A DNA stretch of 64,000 nucleotides, taken from Dendrolimus kikuchii. Lineage: Eukaryota; Arthropoda; Insecta; Lepidoptera; Lasiocampidae. The notes below the pieces were generated by a model that did no database searches, was not told where the DNA came from, and saw only the letters and a list, made by a program, of their open reading frames with translations. The translations under genes and the position numbers were made by a program. Below are positions 1 through 11,558 of this stretch, one piece after another. Location: assembly GCA_019925095.2 (NCBI GenBank), contig CM034389.1, positions 18,277,435-18,341,434 on the forward strand. Reading direction: 5' to 3'. The first letter of the stretch is position 1. Each line of letters opens with the position of its first letter.

Positions 1-180
1 CTGTTATGGCGGGTTTACACGTATTAAGTGTAAATAAATTTTACTTGATGATTTTAAACGACTTAGTAGTTGTAATTAATGATTTTAGTAATTGGTTGAA
101 TTACGTTGAGTTTAAAATTTAGTTGAATTCATATCTACATACGTCTTAAGATATGTAAACCAGCCATTAGAGAGGATTGA

Positions 181-207
181 AACTACGTTTTAACGGTTAG
201 TAAGCCT
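181..207. repeat. Terminal-repeat fragment of a MITE family
   Basis: This short stretch matches the terminal inverted repeat of the MITE at 54531-54644 (shared core AACTACGTTTTAACGGTT). The match then decays and no second end is visible nearby, so I read it as a solitary decayed end. Positions 1-180 and 208-449 show no feature I can name. Confidence 0.4.
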
Positions 208-449
208 TAATTTTCTTTAATTTTTCAATTTAGACACTCTGGCCATGTTTTAGGAGCAGTGATCATAGAATGAGTTACATCTATGGTTAAATATTATTAT
301 TGGCAACCACCGTCTATTGTGCTGTTGCCATTTTAGTCAGGATAAAATACAGAACTGATTCAATTTTATTTAAAAAGTTAAAGAAGTAAGTTAGAAACTT
401 AAAGTGGCGCCCCTATTATTTTGCCCTATATTTGGCCAGACTGTTGTCG

Positions 450-575
450 TCAGCTAATAACCGTCCATTGTTGGATGTAGGCCTCCCCGAGTCGGCGCCA
501 CCCATCACGGTCCTCTGCCTTCCCCGTCCAGCGCCTACCGGCGACCTTGCGCAGGTCGTCAGGCCAGACTGTACT
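450..575 (-). pseudogene. C-terminal end of a non-LTR retrotransposon ORF
   Basis: Read on the minus strand, about 40 codons are open and end in TGA at 452-450. The frame begins WPDDLRKVAGRRWTG and continues with DRDGWRRLGEAYIQQW. This is the style of C-terminal tail I know from insect LINE polyproteins of the RTE type, downstream of the reverse transcriptase. The segment is much more GC-rich than its surroundings. It is cut off at about 575, consistent with a 5'-truncated insertion, and the short sequence below 450 would be its 3' UTR. I found no target duplication. The LINE assignment is from memory of the motif; the open frame is seen directly. Confidence 0.62.
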
Positions 576-1111
576 TACCTACTTATATGAAAATGATGCA
601 GTATTGAATGCATCCATAGCTCTGCCTAGAGCCGCACTCGGCAACTGTAATCCATGTAATACGATTATTCCACAACAATGCTTTTAACGGATTTAATTTT
701 ATTGCTGTTTAAACGAATATCGAATGAACGCTTGATGTGTATTCAAAGAGAGAGAACTGTAAATATGTTACTGATTAAATAATGTTATGTGTATTAAGAT
801 TTTTTTGCTTTATCAATAACATTTTACTGTCCGGGAATAAATAAGAAGGGGGTAGTGATCCATTAGATAAAAACATACGTAAAGAAATTCCCATACTATT
901 GTACATTAATGCAGATTAACTCTGTTTGTTTGTCACATTATCACGACAAGCCGTGTAAACGGATTTTGATGCAATTTGGCAAAGAGAAAGATTGTTTCTT
1001 AAGAAAGGATATAGGCTATCTTTTGTTTCATAAAACAAGCTTAAAGGGGGCAAATATAGGGCACGAAACTTGTATAGATACTTCAACATTCCTTGAAAGA
1101 GGTGTATAAAA
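576..1111. other. AT-rich DNA, nothing identified
   Basis: No coding pattern, terminal repeats or match to the other repeats of the window was seen here. The open frame at 909-1109 is short, has AT-driven composition and no recognisable domain. Confidence 0.4.
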
Positions 1112-1594
1112 ACTAGGCTACACCTGCGACTTCATCCACACTTGACTTGAAATTCTCGCGGGATTCCCGAGACACAAAGTACCGCAACTATCATTTTAGT
1201 GAAAACTGTGTCGGAGTACGCTAATTTTTGTGCACCCAAAAACTACAAACCGCTCGTTGGAAGATTCCCGTGGAATTGCCGGCATAAAAATATCACACAT
1301 TGTTACACATTTATTTTTCATGTGGCCATTTTAGATCATTCCCAGAAAAATTACCGCAGGATACCTACGATAAAAAGTAGCGCAAATTTTAAGTCTAGAA
1401 ATTTGCTGTCGACCAGCGAAAAGTACATCAAAATGGGCCCAGTAGCTTTTAAGTGAATCCCAAACAAACAGATAAAGAGACAAGAAATCTAAAAAAACAC
1501 ATGTTCCCTATCGTTTCTAGTCTATTCCAGTTGTTTTTTTAATAGCTTCAATGTACAGACACGACTTGTTTAGAATTTTATAATATTATAGATT
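1112..1594 (+). repeat. Dispersed repeat family R1, near-complete copy
   Basis: Copy of a family seen at least six times in the window (7775, 16765 minus, 42680, 49768, 62335). Shared blocks in order are: ACTTCATCCACACTTGACTT, a block with GGGATTCCCGGGA-like sequence, CATTTTAGATCATTCCCAGA, a block near AGTAGCGCAAATTTTAAGTC, the phrase GTGAATCCCAAACAAAC, and the end AATGTACAGACACG followed by TTTATAATATTATAG. No long ORF and no inverted ends are visible, so it is probably non-autonomous. I know similar sequences are common in Lepidoptera, but I cannot assign the class. Confidence 0.7.
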
Positions 1595-1629
1595 ATACTT
1601 AGATTTTTGATCAGAAATATGTGTTTCAC

Positions 1630-2105
1630 CGATATAATTTCATTTTAACCGACTTAAAAAAGGATGAGGTTCTCAATCCATTTATATATTGTTTTTTTTT
1701 GTATGTTCGATACTGGATTTCTCCATCAATTGTGAACCAATTTTCAAAATATTATTTTAATCGAAAGGTTATACTCACGAATTGGTCCCATTGTCACCAT
1801 GCCAGGATCTGATTTCTGGATCGCAATGAAATTGAGAGCAATCCTTGTTGCAGAGCATATACAACGAAAAGAGAGATATCAAATTTGTATACGCGTGCCA
1901 GTTGTACATTTTCCACAATGTATAATATATTATTTATAAAGCTACAAAACAAACCCGACTTCACTTTGAAAACAAAAAATAATAAAAATGATTGGTGTTA
2001 TTTTATATTTTACTTGGCATTAACTTCTATATGTTGTAGAAAGAAATTAGTTAATTATTTATTTTTTGTTTCTAATGTGAAGTCGGTTTTGCTTTTGTTA
2101 AAAAA
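1630..2105 (+). repeat. Dispersed repeat family R3 (CCGACTTC family)
   Basis: Begins near AACCGACTTAAAAAAGGATG and continues through GGTCCCATTGTCACCATG. Related copies lie at 32618-33310 (reverse) and 44447-44735. Its right part carries an inverted repeat: the arm at 1944-1982 (core CCGACTTCAC) pairs with 2058-2100 (core GTGAAGTCGG), which looks like a small MITE-type foldback. It has no coding capacity. Confidence 0.65.
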
Positions 2106-4831
2106 AAATGTATTTGAAAAGTAAAGAAATGCGGTTGAAGACGTTGGTAACAACTGGTACATAATAATCAGTCACGCCAACAGTTTCAATTGCATAAAAT
2201 CACATATTCTATTTCTGTCTATATTCGTATTATCACTAATGTATTATATGTATTATTCATTGCTGTCAGCCTATATTACTGTATCCATATATCAGGGAAG
2301 GAGATTCCCCTATTACCGACAATGTGTGATCTCTTATATGTTCTATACATCAATATCCAAATGTACGTACATACAACATTTGATGGAGTTATTAATTTGT
2401 CCAGCCGCCGTTACATCAATCCATCATGATCATCACAAGATCAACGGATCTAGTTATAAACTGATTTCTGGAATTTATTCCAGTATTTTCTACAACATAT
2501 TTAATTTAAAAAGATAGAACGAGGGGAGGATACGTTTTTTACCAATATGGAAGCGAATGTCTCACCACCTACTGGCTTGAACAAAAGTCACCGAAATATA
2601 ATTATGATTTTTGAATAGCTGTCTAACGATACTTCATGCTCTTCTATTTAGATGGATTTTTGTCATACCTAAATTCTATGGTGATCCCTCATAATTTACA
2701 TAATTTTAATATCTATATATTAATACGTGAAGCAAAAACACAGCAAAAACTTTGTGTCCCTTTTTACGAAAATTGGGCGGACGGAGGAGTATGACATTTC
2801 GCACACTTATAGTTTATACAGAGAAGGAGTGCAGAATGCTTATATTTTTAAAAAATATGCATAAAAATACATTAAATCAATAAAAAAAAATATTACACAC
2901 ACTACCATGTATTTGACACACACACGCATTTTATACACTCTTTAGTTTATTGTTAAAGTCAAATTAACAGTGTAGCCTTGGTGAAATCTGTGATTATAGA
3001 AGTATACTTTTTACAACAGAACCTTAATAATGTTCAAACTTATAATTTAAATTAATTATTATGGTCGAATTTCGACCACGGACGACCACTAGTATAAGTA
3101 CCTAATTTCATATCAAACATCCGTATAGACCTAATCGTTGACAGCAACGACATTCCGTAAATTCCGTTAATTATTGACACTATAGGAAATGACGTTATTA
3201 TAAGCTTTACAAAATTATCTTCATCAAAATTTAGTTATAACTTTTGAATTTATCTGCTATACCTTTAAAGCTGATATACATTGATCCAGCTATAGACTTC
3301 AAATTTGAAGGAAGCCAATACTGACTTCATACTGGCATCGCGTAAATTGATATGAAGTTAGTAGGAACGCTATCAAGTGTCACGACTTCAATATAATTTT
3401 CCCAGTTGAATATTTTGAAGTCATTCTGCTCTCCAAGTCAGTAGCTGAACCAATGTAAATCAGCGTTTATACCAAGGAATAAAAATTATTCTAAACCATT
3501 ACTTGGCTGAAACAACAAACGAATACACAAAACAAAGATAATTCAAGAAATTAAACTGCGATTGTTCACGTTAACTCGCAACGAAGTGATAAAGAATAGC
3601 GCGAGTGTGGGGGTATCCAGCTACGTTTGTTGGTATTAATCACGAGTTCGCGAAACGAGTGATAAATTAAAGCAAACCCTTATATCTGTAACGTGTGATC
3701 TAATCGCTAGGATTCTCTTTGCCGCCGCCGTTTCAGTATGAAATCGGCTTTCTGACAACGTATCATTAATCAGGGTGGTTCTGAGTTATTTCATCCTTTT
3801 GTTTATTTACCCAAAATCTGTTTTAGGAATTGGTTCGGGTTAACATAATTCTATATAATAAGCACGTATTGTATTCATATCATACTTATTCTATTTTTTA
3901 ACGAAAGCACGTTCACGCATCCTCCGAATCTTTATCCCTGAGAAAGTATCCTTTAGGCAAAAAAATATATGTTTATCTTTTTTATCCATTATTGTTCATA
4001 CGCTGTTCGGTCCTACGTTCTTTTACAGGCACAGTGTCCATCAGGTGGTCCATCAGACCATCTGTCCATGCTCTGTCCACAAGTTTTTCTATAACAAGAA
4101 TAGTGTTTCTGGATGGCATATCTCAACGGTTCCTGGAAATTTGCCTTTAAACTTTCAACGGACTTAGAATGTCAGTTTGACTACCTTTTTAAGTCCGTTG
4201 ATTGGTTTAATGAACTTGAGTTTAAAGATTGAAATTCATAATAGATTTAATATCTAAACAAATTCAAAAGGTCTTATAACTAAAATAATAAAACATCTTC
4301 AAAGTCTGTCAATGTTTATTATACCGATTTATTTTATATAGGTATTTAAGAGACATGTAAGAGATTTGAAGATAAATACATACGTGGATAATAATAAAAA
4401 TTTAGTAATGAAATCAAAAATCATAAAGTAACAGTAATAATTCGTAAAAAAAACTTGCTTTGAAAATGGTGATAGAATTACGAAGCAAAATTTTGCGTAA
4501 AATATCAATTGATTTTGTGCAGACGGGTTTGTTGGTTGAGCTATCAAGTCGTGGCAAACCACGGAAGCTCTGTAAAGCCAGTCTGAGCCAGACGTCTGGT
4601 GAGTCTAGCACCCAAAAGTTGCCTTTGTTCACACATGAAACCATGTATAACTGGTGGATATAATAAATATTTGCTACACACATTCCTGAAATTTTTGTCT
4701 GAATTTCGTAATAATAATTCGTAAAGCTGAAATTGAAACACGGTGGAAATTACTATTTCAGTTTTAACAAAAATGAATCGTAGAAATGTATGTACGCGCA
4801 TAACTTGAGAACATTCTTTTTACTCTTACCA
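2106..4831. other. AT-rich non-coding DNA, no identified feature
   Basis: About 2.7 kb without a supported gene. The short frames at 2190-2517 and 4329-4801 overlap each other in several frames and have no domain or codon signal. A GC-richer patch at about 3590-3740 stands out slightly, but I can say nothing about its role. Confidence 0.4.
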
Positions 4832-4841
4832 ATATTCGCTA

Positions 4842-5139
4842 GAAAAAGATCTAGCGTAATGGCTAGCGCACACGTCCCTAACTCAAAGCGCGTGGTTTCG
4901 ATCCTGGCCGGAACGAATGTACTACCACTTAGGCAGTTTTCTGACCTAATGTGTATATTGTTACAATTACCTAGTGCTAACAACGGTGAAGGAAAACATC
5001 GTGATGCAAACTGCACATCGAGATAACCGATCTGTTAAACCTGCCAAGCCCCCTTAGACATACTGTCTGTTCCCCCCTATAATGGGAAGCCCGAGCCTAG
5101 TAGTGGGGCATTTATGGACTGTTATTATTATATTATATT
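4842..5139 (+). mobile_element. tRNA-derived SINE (lepidopteran type) with 10-bp target duplication
   Basis: The head has RNA polymerase III-type promoter boxes: A-box-like TGGCTAGCGCA at 4860-4870 and B-box-like GGTTTCGATCC at 4894-4904, 34 nt apart start to start. The body contains AAGGAAAACATCGTGATGCA, a phrase I recognise from a widespread lepidopteran SINE family. It ends in an ATT/TATTA-rich tail. An exact 10-bp direct repeat, ATATTCGCTA, lies at 4832-4841 and 5140-5149, as expected for LINE-mediated insertion. Full length is about 298 bp. The open frame 4790-5026 is a by-product. Confidence 0.88.
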
Positions 5140-5149
5140 ATATTCGCTA

Positions 5150-6129
5150 AGAGCAACATTGAGTACTTCGCAATACATTTTGTTTTTGCAATACGATGGG
5201 TGGCAGTTTGTGGGAAAACTGCTCTCAACCAATGGCGGCACTTAGAATCGCATCATCTGCCGCAGCGCTATTGAAAATGTAATAAAAGCAGTTGCAGTCT
5301 CCCCGTTCGCAAACTCACTTTGCGGGTTTACTACTAAGAGTTTTATTGACGTCGTTAGATTTTTACGTATTTCTCATGCATTCGGTGCTAGCATAAGGGA
5401 ATTTATCAGTAATGAAACCATTAGTAAAATTAATTGGATTGGTGGCCTGGATAATTTCGTTCAGTATGTAGGAGTTTTAGTATTTTCTTTAAGTAGCGTA
5501 CTTTCTAGATAGAACTAGAACAGTTCATTTGATTATTTTAGAACTTTATACTATTGCTAAATTTAGGCAGGGGGAAACGGTAACAACTTTGAAAATGCGT
5601 AATGGACCAACTATTGACTATATATAATAAGATGTCACTGAACCATGTAAGAATAGTATCTTTTTCTAAACGAACATACGACTGAATCATCGTTATCTTG
5701 TTTCAAGACCATCTATATCATAATATTACTGAGAAAAAAAAAACAGTGTACTAAACAATGAAGTGTGGAGTGGTGTCGTTGAGGTATATTATGGCCCTCA
5801 AAAAATAACGATGTTTGAATTACTTATTTTGCGTTTGGGTGGTTGATATAAAAACCCTCTAATATAAAATAGTAATATAAAAAATTCCTCTATATTTTAA
5901 TTATAGGTACGCTGGAAAATTCTGAAAAAAAAACAGGTTATAGACTCTAAAAATGTTCATTAGTTTAAATTTAAATTAGTTTAAATAAGATACCTACGCT
6001 AATAAGTTCTTCGATTATAATATTTTAATGATTTTTAGTTGCTTATCCAAACAAAAAATACAGTGTAAATTCTTATCGAACTTTCACTGTACGTGAAAAA
6101 CACGCACTTGGCCAATTTATGTATACGGA
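5150..6129. other. Unassigned DNA with a GC-richer patch
   Basis: No gene or named repeat was found. The patch at about 5195-5350 is clearly richer in GC, contains a CRE-like TGACGTCG, and does not recur elsewhere in the window. It could be a low-copy regulatory or conserved segment, but that is only a guess from composition. Confidence 0.3.
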
Positions 6130-6870
6130 AACTATGCTATTGTTGGCACCCTCGAGGGATTGGCACCCTGTCAATTTATTCAAGACTAGAGTTTACCCCG
6201 CGACTACACCGCGTGTCAAACCTAAGGCTTTATTTTACTTACATAAAAACTTAGTTCGGTTTTTTACATATAATAATAACAAATAAACCAAGTTCATATA
6301 GTCTAGATAACTGCCTAGAAAAACATAGAGATGAGTTGAAGCCAACCTGATTTGAAATAATTAGTACAATGAATGACATGTTGTTTATGACAACATAGGT
6401 ATTTGTTAGGGAATTGAAAAAACACGATTGTAGCGCTATCTATCTATTTAGCTAATCTGTCTAAGGAAATGACGTCATTTATCGGGATAAAACGTATCCT
6501 AAGTGTTACTTCGAGTTATAAGCCAACACATGTTGAGTTTCATTCATATACTCTCAGTAGTTTCCAAAAATGAAGCAATCGGAGCGCCATATTTTTAGCT
6601 ATGTTCGTCTATCCTACGTAAATTACTTCATATATCGGGATAAAAAGTATCCTACATTATGCCCCGGGATATAAGCTAGCCCTATGTCAAGTTTCATTTA
6701 AATTCATTCCGTAGTTTTCACGTGATGCTCTAACAGACAGACAGCTAGACAGCCAAAAATTCTAAAAATTGTATTTTCGGAATCTGTTGGTCCAAAAATA
6801 TTCACATTTTTAAACACATTGTACGAACTCGAACTATTTACAGATTTATTATAGTATAGATAGATATTAA
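6130..6870 (+). repeat. Dispersed repeat family R2, long copy
   Basis: Shares ordered blocks with the reverse copy at 48942-49505 and the shorter copies at 36095-36345 and 28615-28850 (reverse). The blocks are: a segment with CTAGAGTTTACCCCGCG, TATCGGGATAAAA, CACGTGATGCTCTAACAGACAGA, a CTAAAAATTGTATTTTCGGA block, and the end TTTACAGATTTATTATAGT. The TATCGGGATAAAA block occurs twice inside this copy (about 6480 and 6635), suggesting an internal partial duplication. It is non-coding. Confidence 0.65.
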
Positions 6871-7149
6871 GAAATCTTAATATTTTTTATTCTACTCTAT
6901 CTAAAACGACCAGACTTAATGTTAACTATTATTGAGAACAGGATCCAAGAAAACATACTTGTTTTAAGTAGTATAATCAAATCTGTTGTGTGAACGCACT
7001 GTACAAAATTTAGCATGAAATGAGAGGAAGAACAATATGGTGGCGTTACTGTTACATTTCTAGTGATGTAATTCTAAACAGCAGCTGCGTAGAAAAATAC
7101 CACTGTTATCATTTTATGGCTACAATAAAATGCAATTTCTAAATCTCTC

Positions 7150-7391
7150 TCTTTTCTTTCACCATATCCCAATTAATTGGGGTCAGCACAATATGTCTTT
7201 TCCTTCCACACTCCTCTATTCTGACATACATCTTCTGTCACACCACAAATCAACATACATTCTCCACACAATCCATCCATCTTTTTTTTTGATCTACCTT
7301 TACATCTGTATCCATCCATCTTGTAGATTTCTAAATATTGTATATAAATTAATAGTGTGCCAATTAATGAGGGGAATGCCAACAATGGCAT
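7150..7391 (-). pseudogene. C-terminal fragment of a second non-LTR retrotransposon ORF
   Basis: Minus-strand reading gives KMDGYRCKGRSKKKMDGL, then a cysteine-containing stretch and the ending WKEKTYCADPN before a stop at about 7175. The pattern (RGRPKKRW-like basic run, WKKKTCCADP-like end) is one I associate with the C-terminus of insect LINE polyproteins. Upstream of about 7390 no RT motifs follow, so it is 5'-truncated. It is a different lineage from 450-575 and from the RTE element at 12620. Confidence 0.6.
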
Positions 7392-7774
7392 AGTTTACTC
7401 TATTGATGTCTATGTTATATCCTTGTTTCACTGGCAAAACTTTCATTCAAACAAAAATGTAAGTTATTTTATAATTGCAAGCAGTGAAATGAATATAAGT
7501 GTAGTAATATGAAAATATGTTTTGTATGACTTACTGCACAAAGACGAGTGCAATGTAACATAAATTAGATTATACTAATGTTGTTTGCAGCTTAGAAACT
7601 GTGGTCTCTGTCTCCAAAAATAATAACACTGCTTTTTAAATTTCAGAATATAAAATATATTTTATACAAAATAAATTTCTTTATAAAATGTGATCCAATT
7701 TTAATATCATAATTGGTTGCAAAATAAAAATAATTTATAAGTTGATTTAGTTTTTTACCAAACTTTTATGTAGT
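7392..7774. other. AT-rich spacer, nothing identified
   Basis: No coding or repeat signal was recognised in this AT-rich stretch between a LINE remnant and an R1 copy. Confidence 0.4.
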
Positions 7775-8301
7775 ATAACTAGCATGAATGAAGTCGTGGG
7801 TATATCCACGACTTCATCCACGCTTGGCTTGAAATTCCCGTAGAATATCCAGGAAAAAAGAATGTAAGGTATCGTTTTAGTGAAACTGTGTCCCAATAAG
7901 CTAATTTTTATGCACTCGAAAACTACAAACCGCACCCGGGAAAATCCCCGCGGAGTTCCTGTGACAAAAAATATTACACGTTTTATTACATAAAATTTGC
8001 TATCGATTACTGAAAAAATCACATTGTAATTATTTTTATTCAAATTCAGTCATTTTAAATTATTCCCAGAAATTTCCCGTGGGATTCCTAGGATAAAAGT
8101 AGCGCAGTTTTTAAGCCTAAGAATTTACTGCCGATCAGCGAAAACTGCTTCGAAATCAGCCCAGTAGTTTTTACGTGAATCCCGAACACACAAACTGACA
8201 AACAGAGAAGAAATCTAAAAAATGCATCGTTTCTGTAGTGTATTCCAATTGTTTTTTTTTAATAGCTTCAATGTACAGACACAGAATTTTAAGAATTTTA
8301 T
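7775..8301 (+). repeat. Dispersed repeat family R1, copy 2
   Basis: Contains the same ordered blocks as 1112-1594: CTTCATCCACGCTTGGCTTG, CTACAAACCGCACC, TAAAATTTGCTATCGATTAC, CCCAGTAGTTTTTACGTGAA, and AATGTACAGACACAG near the end. At the 5' end a perfect 12-bp inverted repeat, ATGAAGTCGTGG (788-799 within the 7 kb block, i.e. 7788-7799) against 7806-7817, surrounds a 6-nt loop. Confidence 0.7.
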
Positions 8302-8604
8302 AAACTTTTCTCACACAATCGTTAATAATATCTATTGTCGATTTTTCACTCACTTTCGTTATATTTTTTGTAAAATGATTTAAGAACAACTTTCTTTATA
8401 ATATCCATTTTTTCATTTTTTTTTATTAACACATAATTTGGATTACAATCTGGCCCTGTATATTACATTGTTATTGTTTAATTTTAATGATTGTAATCTG
8501 TTTTTGTGCTTAAATAAATAAATATTATAGATTCATAAATACATTCAAGTTACTAGTTACTGAACACTACTAGATAGAACACGGTATGGTTACGCTTAAG
8601 CTAA

Positions 8605-8815
8605 TATTAGATGGTTCATTTATATCTTTCAACTTGGATGAATCAGCCAAAGTGATTCATATAAACAATGACTTTAATCATTTAATGTACCTTTCAGACA
8701 AATTGATTTAATTTGGTTAATTCGTCTAATATCAGCATTATTTAGTTATTAATTGGTCTATTTTTAGTTTTACACCTCCGCTTGGTTATTTGTCTAATAT
8801 CAGGCTTATAAGATA
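8605..8815 (+). repeat. Dispersed repeat family R4 (CGTCTAATATCAG family)
   Basis: Matches the tandem copies at 41258-41605. Shared blocks are GGTTCATTT with a following CTTTCAACTTGGATGAATC, CAAATTGATTTAATTTGGTT and TTCGTCTAATATCAGCATTA. Only two windows of the repeat are present in the region. No ORF or inverted ends were seen. Confidence 0.55.
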
Positions 8816-10080
8816 TACATATAACGTCCCAATTCCAGGTGCATAACTAGTTGTAAATAGATCTAGAAAATAACTAAGTGATTTAAATTAAGAATATCCG
8901 TCACGGTTGTGTAATTCTAATGTAATTTTATGTATTATACCTATGGGACATGTTTTCCTGAAATATAAATAAAAAAATAAACAAAATGCATACTTTATAA
9001 AGTAGTTAAACTTGAATCAAGATTTCAAAGAAAAGTCCTTGTCTAAAAACATCGTCATTAAAGATTAACATCACGTTTCCAGAACTAAAAGTAAACTAAG
9101 CATAAATTTTCTAATACAAAGGATTACTGCTACAGATTGACGAAAAGTCTTGCAATTCAATATAGAAAGTGATTATAAAAAACATATTTATCATCTGATT
9201 TATTTAATTAGTCATTTTGATAATTTCATTCTTAGTTACCATTTTACTTAATTTAATTTTTTTGTAACAATGCAATTTCACGCAAATATTATTAAACGGA
9301 TTTTGATTAAAGAAAATGTTTATAAATTATACCTTAGAATATTATTCTAATTATAGTATAATTTGTAAAGATATAATTTAAATTGGCCAAAATATAAAAA
9401 AAATATAACGAGAATAGCGTCTGTGCAGGGTGTAAGACAAGGCGAATAACACGCGGCGTTGTAGTATATGCGACCTAAACGCCGGCAGGCGCATAAGGGC
9501 AGATGTTGATGATTATGTCCATATTGCGAAATTTCAGGACGAACGCATACGAAGTCAGTAAAAAATAAATGCAGACAAAGTTACAGCTAAGAACTTAAAT
9601 ATAATAATGGTTCTAGGGAATTCTTTAAGTCTCCCGTCTGCTTTAGTTTCTAAGGTTAAATGGAAGGACGTGTCACGAATGCCGTCGACATTGACGCATT
9701 ACTACCGCTGCACATCGCCCTTAGACTACTTAATAAGGATACATTAGTATGGAAATTAGAGTGTTTTGGACTCCTTGAATTATTGCAATAATTATCACGG
9801 CATTAATAAAGTGGACATATAAAGATGGTCCTGGGTAAATTCTAAAAAATGTTATAAAAGAAATGTATTAAGATCATGCTATATAGGTGTAATACTTTTT
9901 TTTTATTAATATTGTTAAAATCAAATTTAATCTGACTGGAATTACTGTTTGTTTTAGGTTCTAAGTATGATGATGTCGTATTTATTTATTTACAAAAAAA
10001 TTACATTTACTAAAAGATAGAAATAATGTTTTTTTATAAAAATACATCAAAATAAAATATTAATTTAAAAAAAAAAACAA
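8816..10080. other. AT-rich non-coding DNA
   Basis: No gene supported. A short GC-richer stretch at about 9415-9510 (GGTGTAAGACAAGGC and GACCTAAACGCCGGC) looks like a decayed repeat, but I see no second copy in the window. Confidence 0.35.
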
Positions 10081-10336
10081 AATCTTGTAGTGCACCGGCA
10101 CCGGGGCCTAGGGTCCAAACTACCGGTGGTGAGGGCTCCAGAGACAGCAATCTCCTCACAATTCGTGCCGAGTCCAAGAGTGCTGCCTTCTGTATCTGGC
10201 ACTTCACCCAGCCTCCTAGCGAGAGCCTCTCTAGGTGACGGTCGAGGCTCTTCGCTATAAAACCGTTGACGGCGACAACTATCGGCCCAATGATCATTGA
10301 CTCCAAACGCCAGATAGCGGTAACCTCGTGAGCAAG
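10081..10336 (-). pseudogene. C-terminal remnant of a retroelement polyprotein
   Basis: On the minus strand the open reading runs through DLAHEVTAIWRLESM, then IGPIVVAVNGFIAKSLDRHL, SLGGWVKCQIQKAALLDSAR and IVRRLLSLEP before a stop. The 'IVPIVVSANGLI...KSLDxHL...ILDTARIVRRFLTL' pattern is one I remember from the C-termini of insect and cnidarian non-LTR ORFs. The segment is strongly GC-rich against its AT-rich flanks. It ends in a T-rich run on the minus strand rather than a poly(A). No RT core is present. Confidence 0.5.
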
Positions 10337-10375
10337 ATCTACTAAGTATTATTATTAACATATTAACATTAATGT

Positions 10376-10486
10376 TAGATAGATAGATAGACAACTCTTT
10401 ATTGTACACAAATACAAACATGAACTTAAAGTACAAAGGGCGGTATTGTCGCTAAAAAGCGATCTCTTCCAGACAACCCCACGTTG
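10376..10486 (-). mobile_element. 3' tail of a non-LTR retrotransposon
   Basis: The minus strand reads GGTTGTCTGGAAGAGATCGC, then TTTTTAGCGACAATACCGCC, then a GTACAATAAAGAG block with an AATAAA signal, ending in TATC repeats. The copy at 44823-44955 matches block for block. The layout (UTR, AATAAA, short simple-repeat tail) fits a LINE 3' end with the ORF missing. It sits directly beside the protein remnant at 10081-10336, but whether they are one insertion is not clear. Confidence 0.6.
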
Positions 10487-11124
10487 TAATGTTGTTAACA
10501 ATATAATTCAGTCTACAGTTCTAAGTTTTACAAAACTTAAAACTAAACTGAATTAATTTATTAACATCGTTAAGAAATCGTCTACAGTTTTCATCCATAG
10601 TCGGGATTAGCTTTGTGCTTTGGTTTAATGAGACCTTAGTCTATAACAGAATAATTATCATTAATCAGACTAGGGATTTTAATGTACTCTCTCAAAACGA
10701 TTGAATTTTTGTGATATAAGTTATTCGTCATTTGTGTTAGTAAAAGTAAACGGTACCAACATTTTAGGACAAATGAGATTAAACCCAAGAGAAGGGAAAA
10801 AAACGCCCTTAGATAATGGAATAATTTATAAGAAATTTAATATAACAATCATATGCAAAGTTAATGCAGGAATCAAATAGTATTTTGTTATGCTTTCACA
10901 ACTTACATATAATTCAAATAAAGCTCTATTCATCATAGTTAATCAAAAGAAGTCGGGAGATAATTAAAATGAAACACCAAATACAAGTCGCGCTACGTAT
11001 ACCTACTCGTACTAATTAAACATATCCAGTCTTATTTATACTGAGTTTTTAGGCTTCTTTAAGGTTCTTAATGAAGCCTACAAACTTACTCTATCTCAAT
11101 ATGAATAAGACCCAGTGCCTTCAA

Positions 11125-11550
11125 CAGTGGCGTAGCTTGCCTTAGACAGGCCCTGTATCAAAATGTGTTGGGGGGCCCAAGGGAAGCGGAATTTTTATAA
11201 AATAAAGAAAAACATACTCGAATTTCATTAAAATAATTATATATTGATTATAAGTTAGACAAACAATTCAAATCAAAGATACACTTTTCTCGCCTTTTTT
11301 TCGGCAAACTGATTTCATAATCAAATCATCCATAGCTGAGGGCGATTTCAGTTTTTCTAGATTTTCTGTCAGACATTAATGACAAGTCTGATAGCCGATT
11401 CTGTTGACCTAGCAGTTATTCTCAAAAATGGTTTTAATCTATAAAAGATTGTCGATAACATTTTAAAAATTTTGCTTACACTTTCGGGGACCCGTAGCCT
11501 GGGGGGCCCGTATAATTGATACGGCTGATACGGCGGTAGCTACGCCCCTG
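11125..11550. mobile_element. hAT-like MITE with diverged 8-bp target duplication
   Basis: The left end CAGTGGCGTAGCT and the reverse complement of the right end, CAGGGGCGTAGCT, form short terminal inverted repeats of the CAGNGGCGTA type known from hAT elements. The 8-bp flanks GCCTTCAA (11117-11124) and GTCTTTAA (11551-11558) agree at six positions, differing only by C/T changes, as expected for an old 8-bp duplication. The inside (about 426 bp in total) has no transposase frame. Confidence 0.72.
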
Positions 11551-11558
11551 GTCTTTAA

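Noticed and set aside
10034..10436. 123-codon minus-strand frame overlapping the retroelement remnant
   Set aside because: The protein-like motifs are in the other frame (10034-10306 region); this one runs through a LINE 3' tail and simple repeat.
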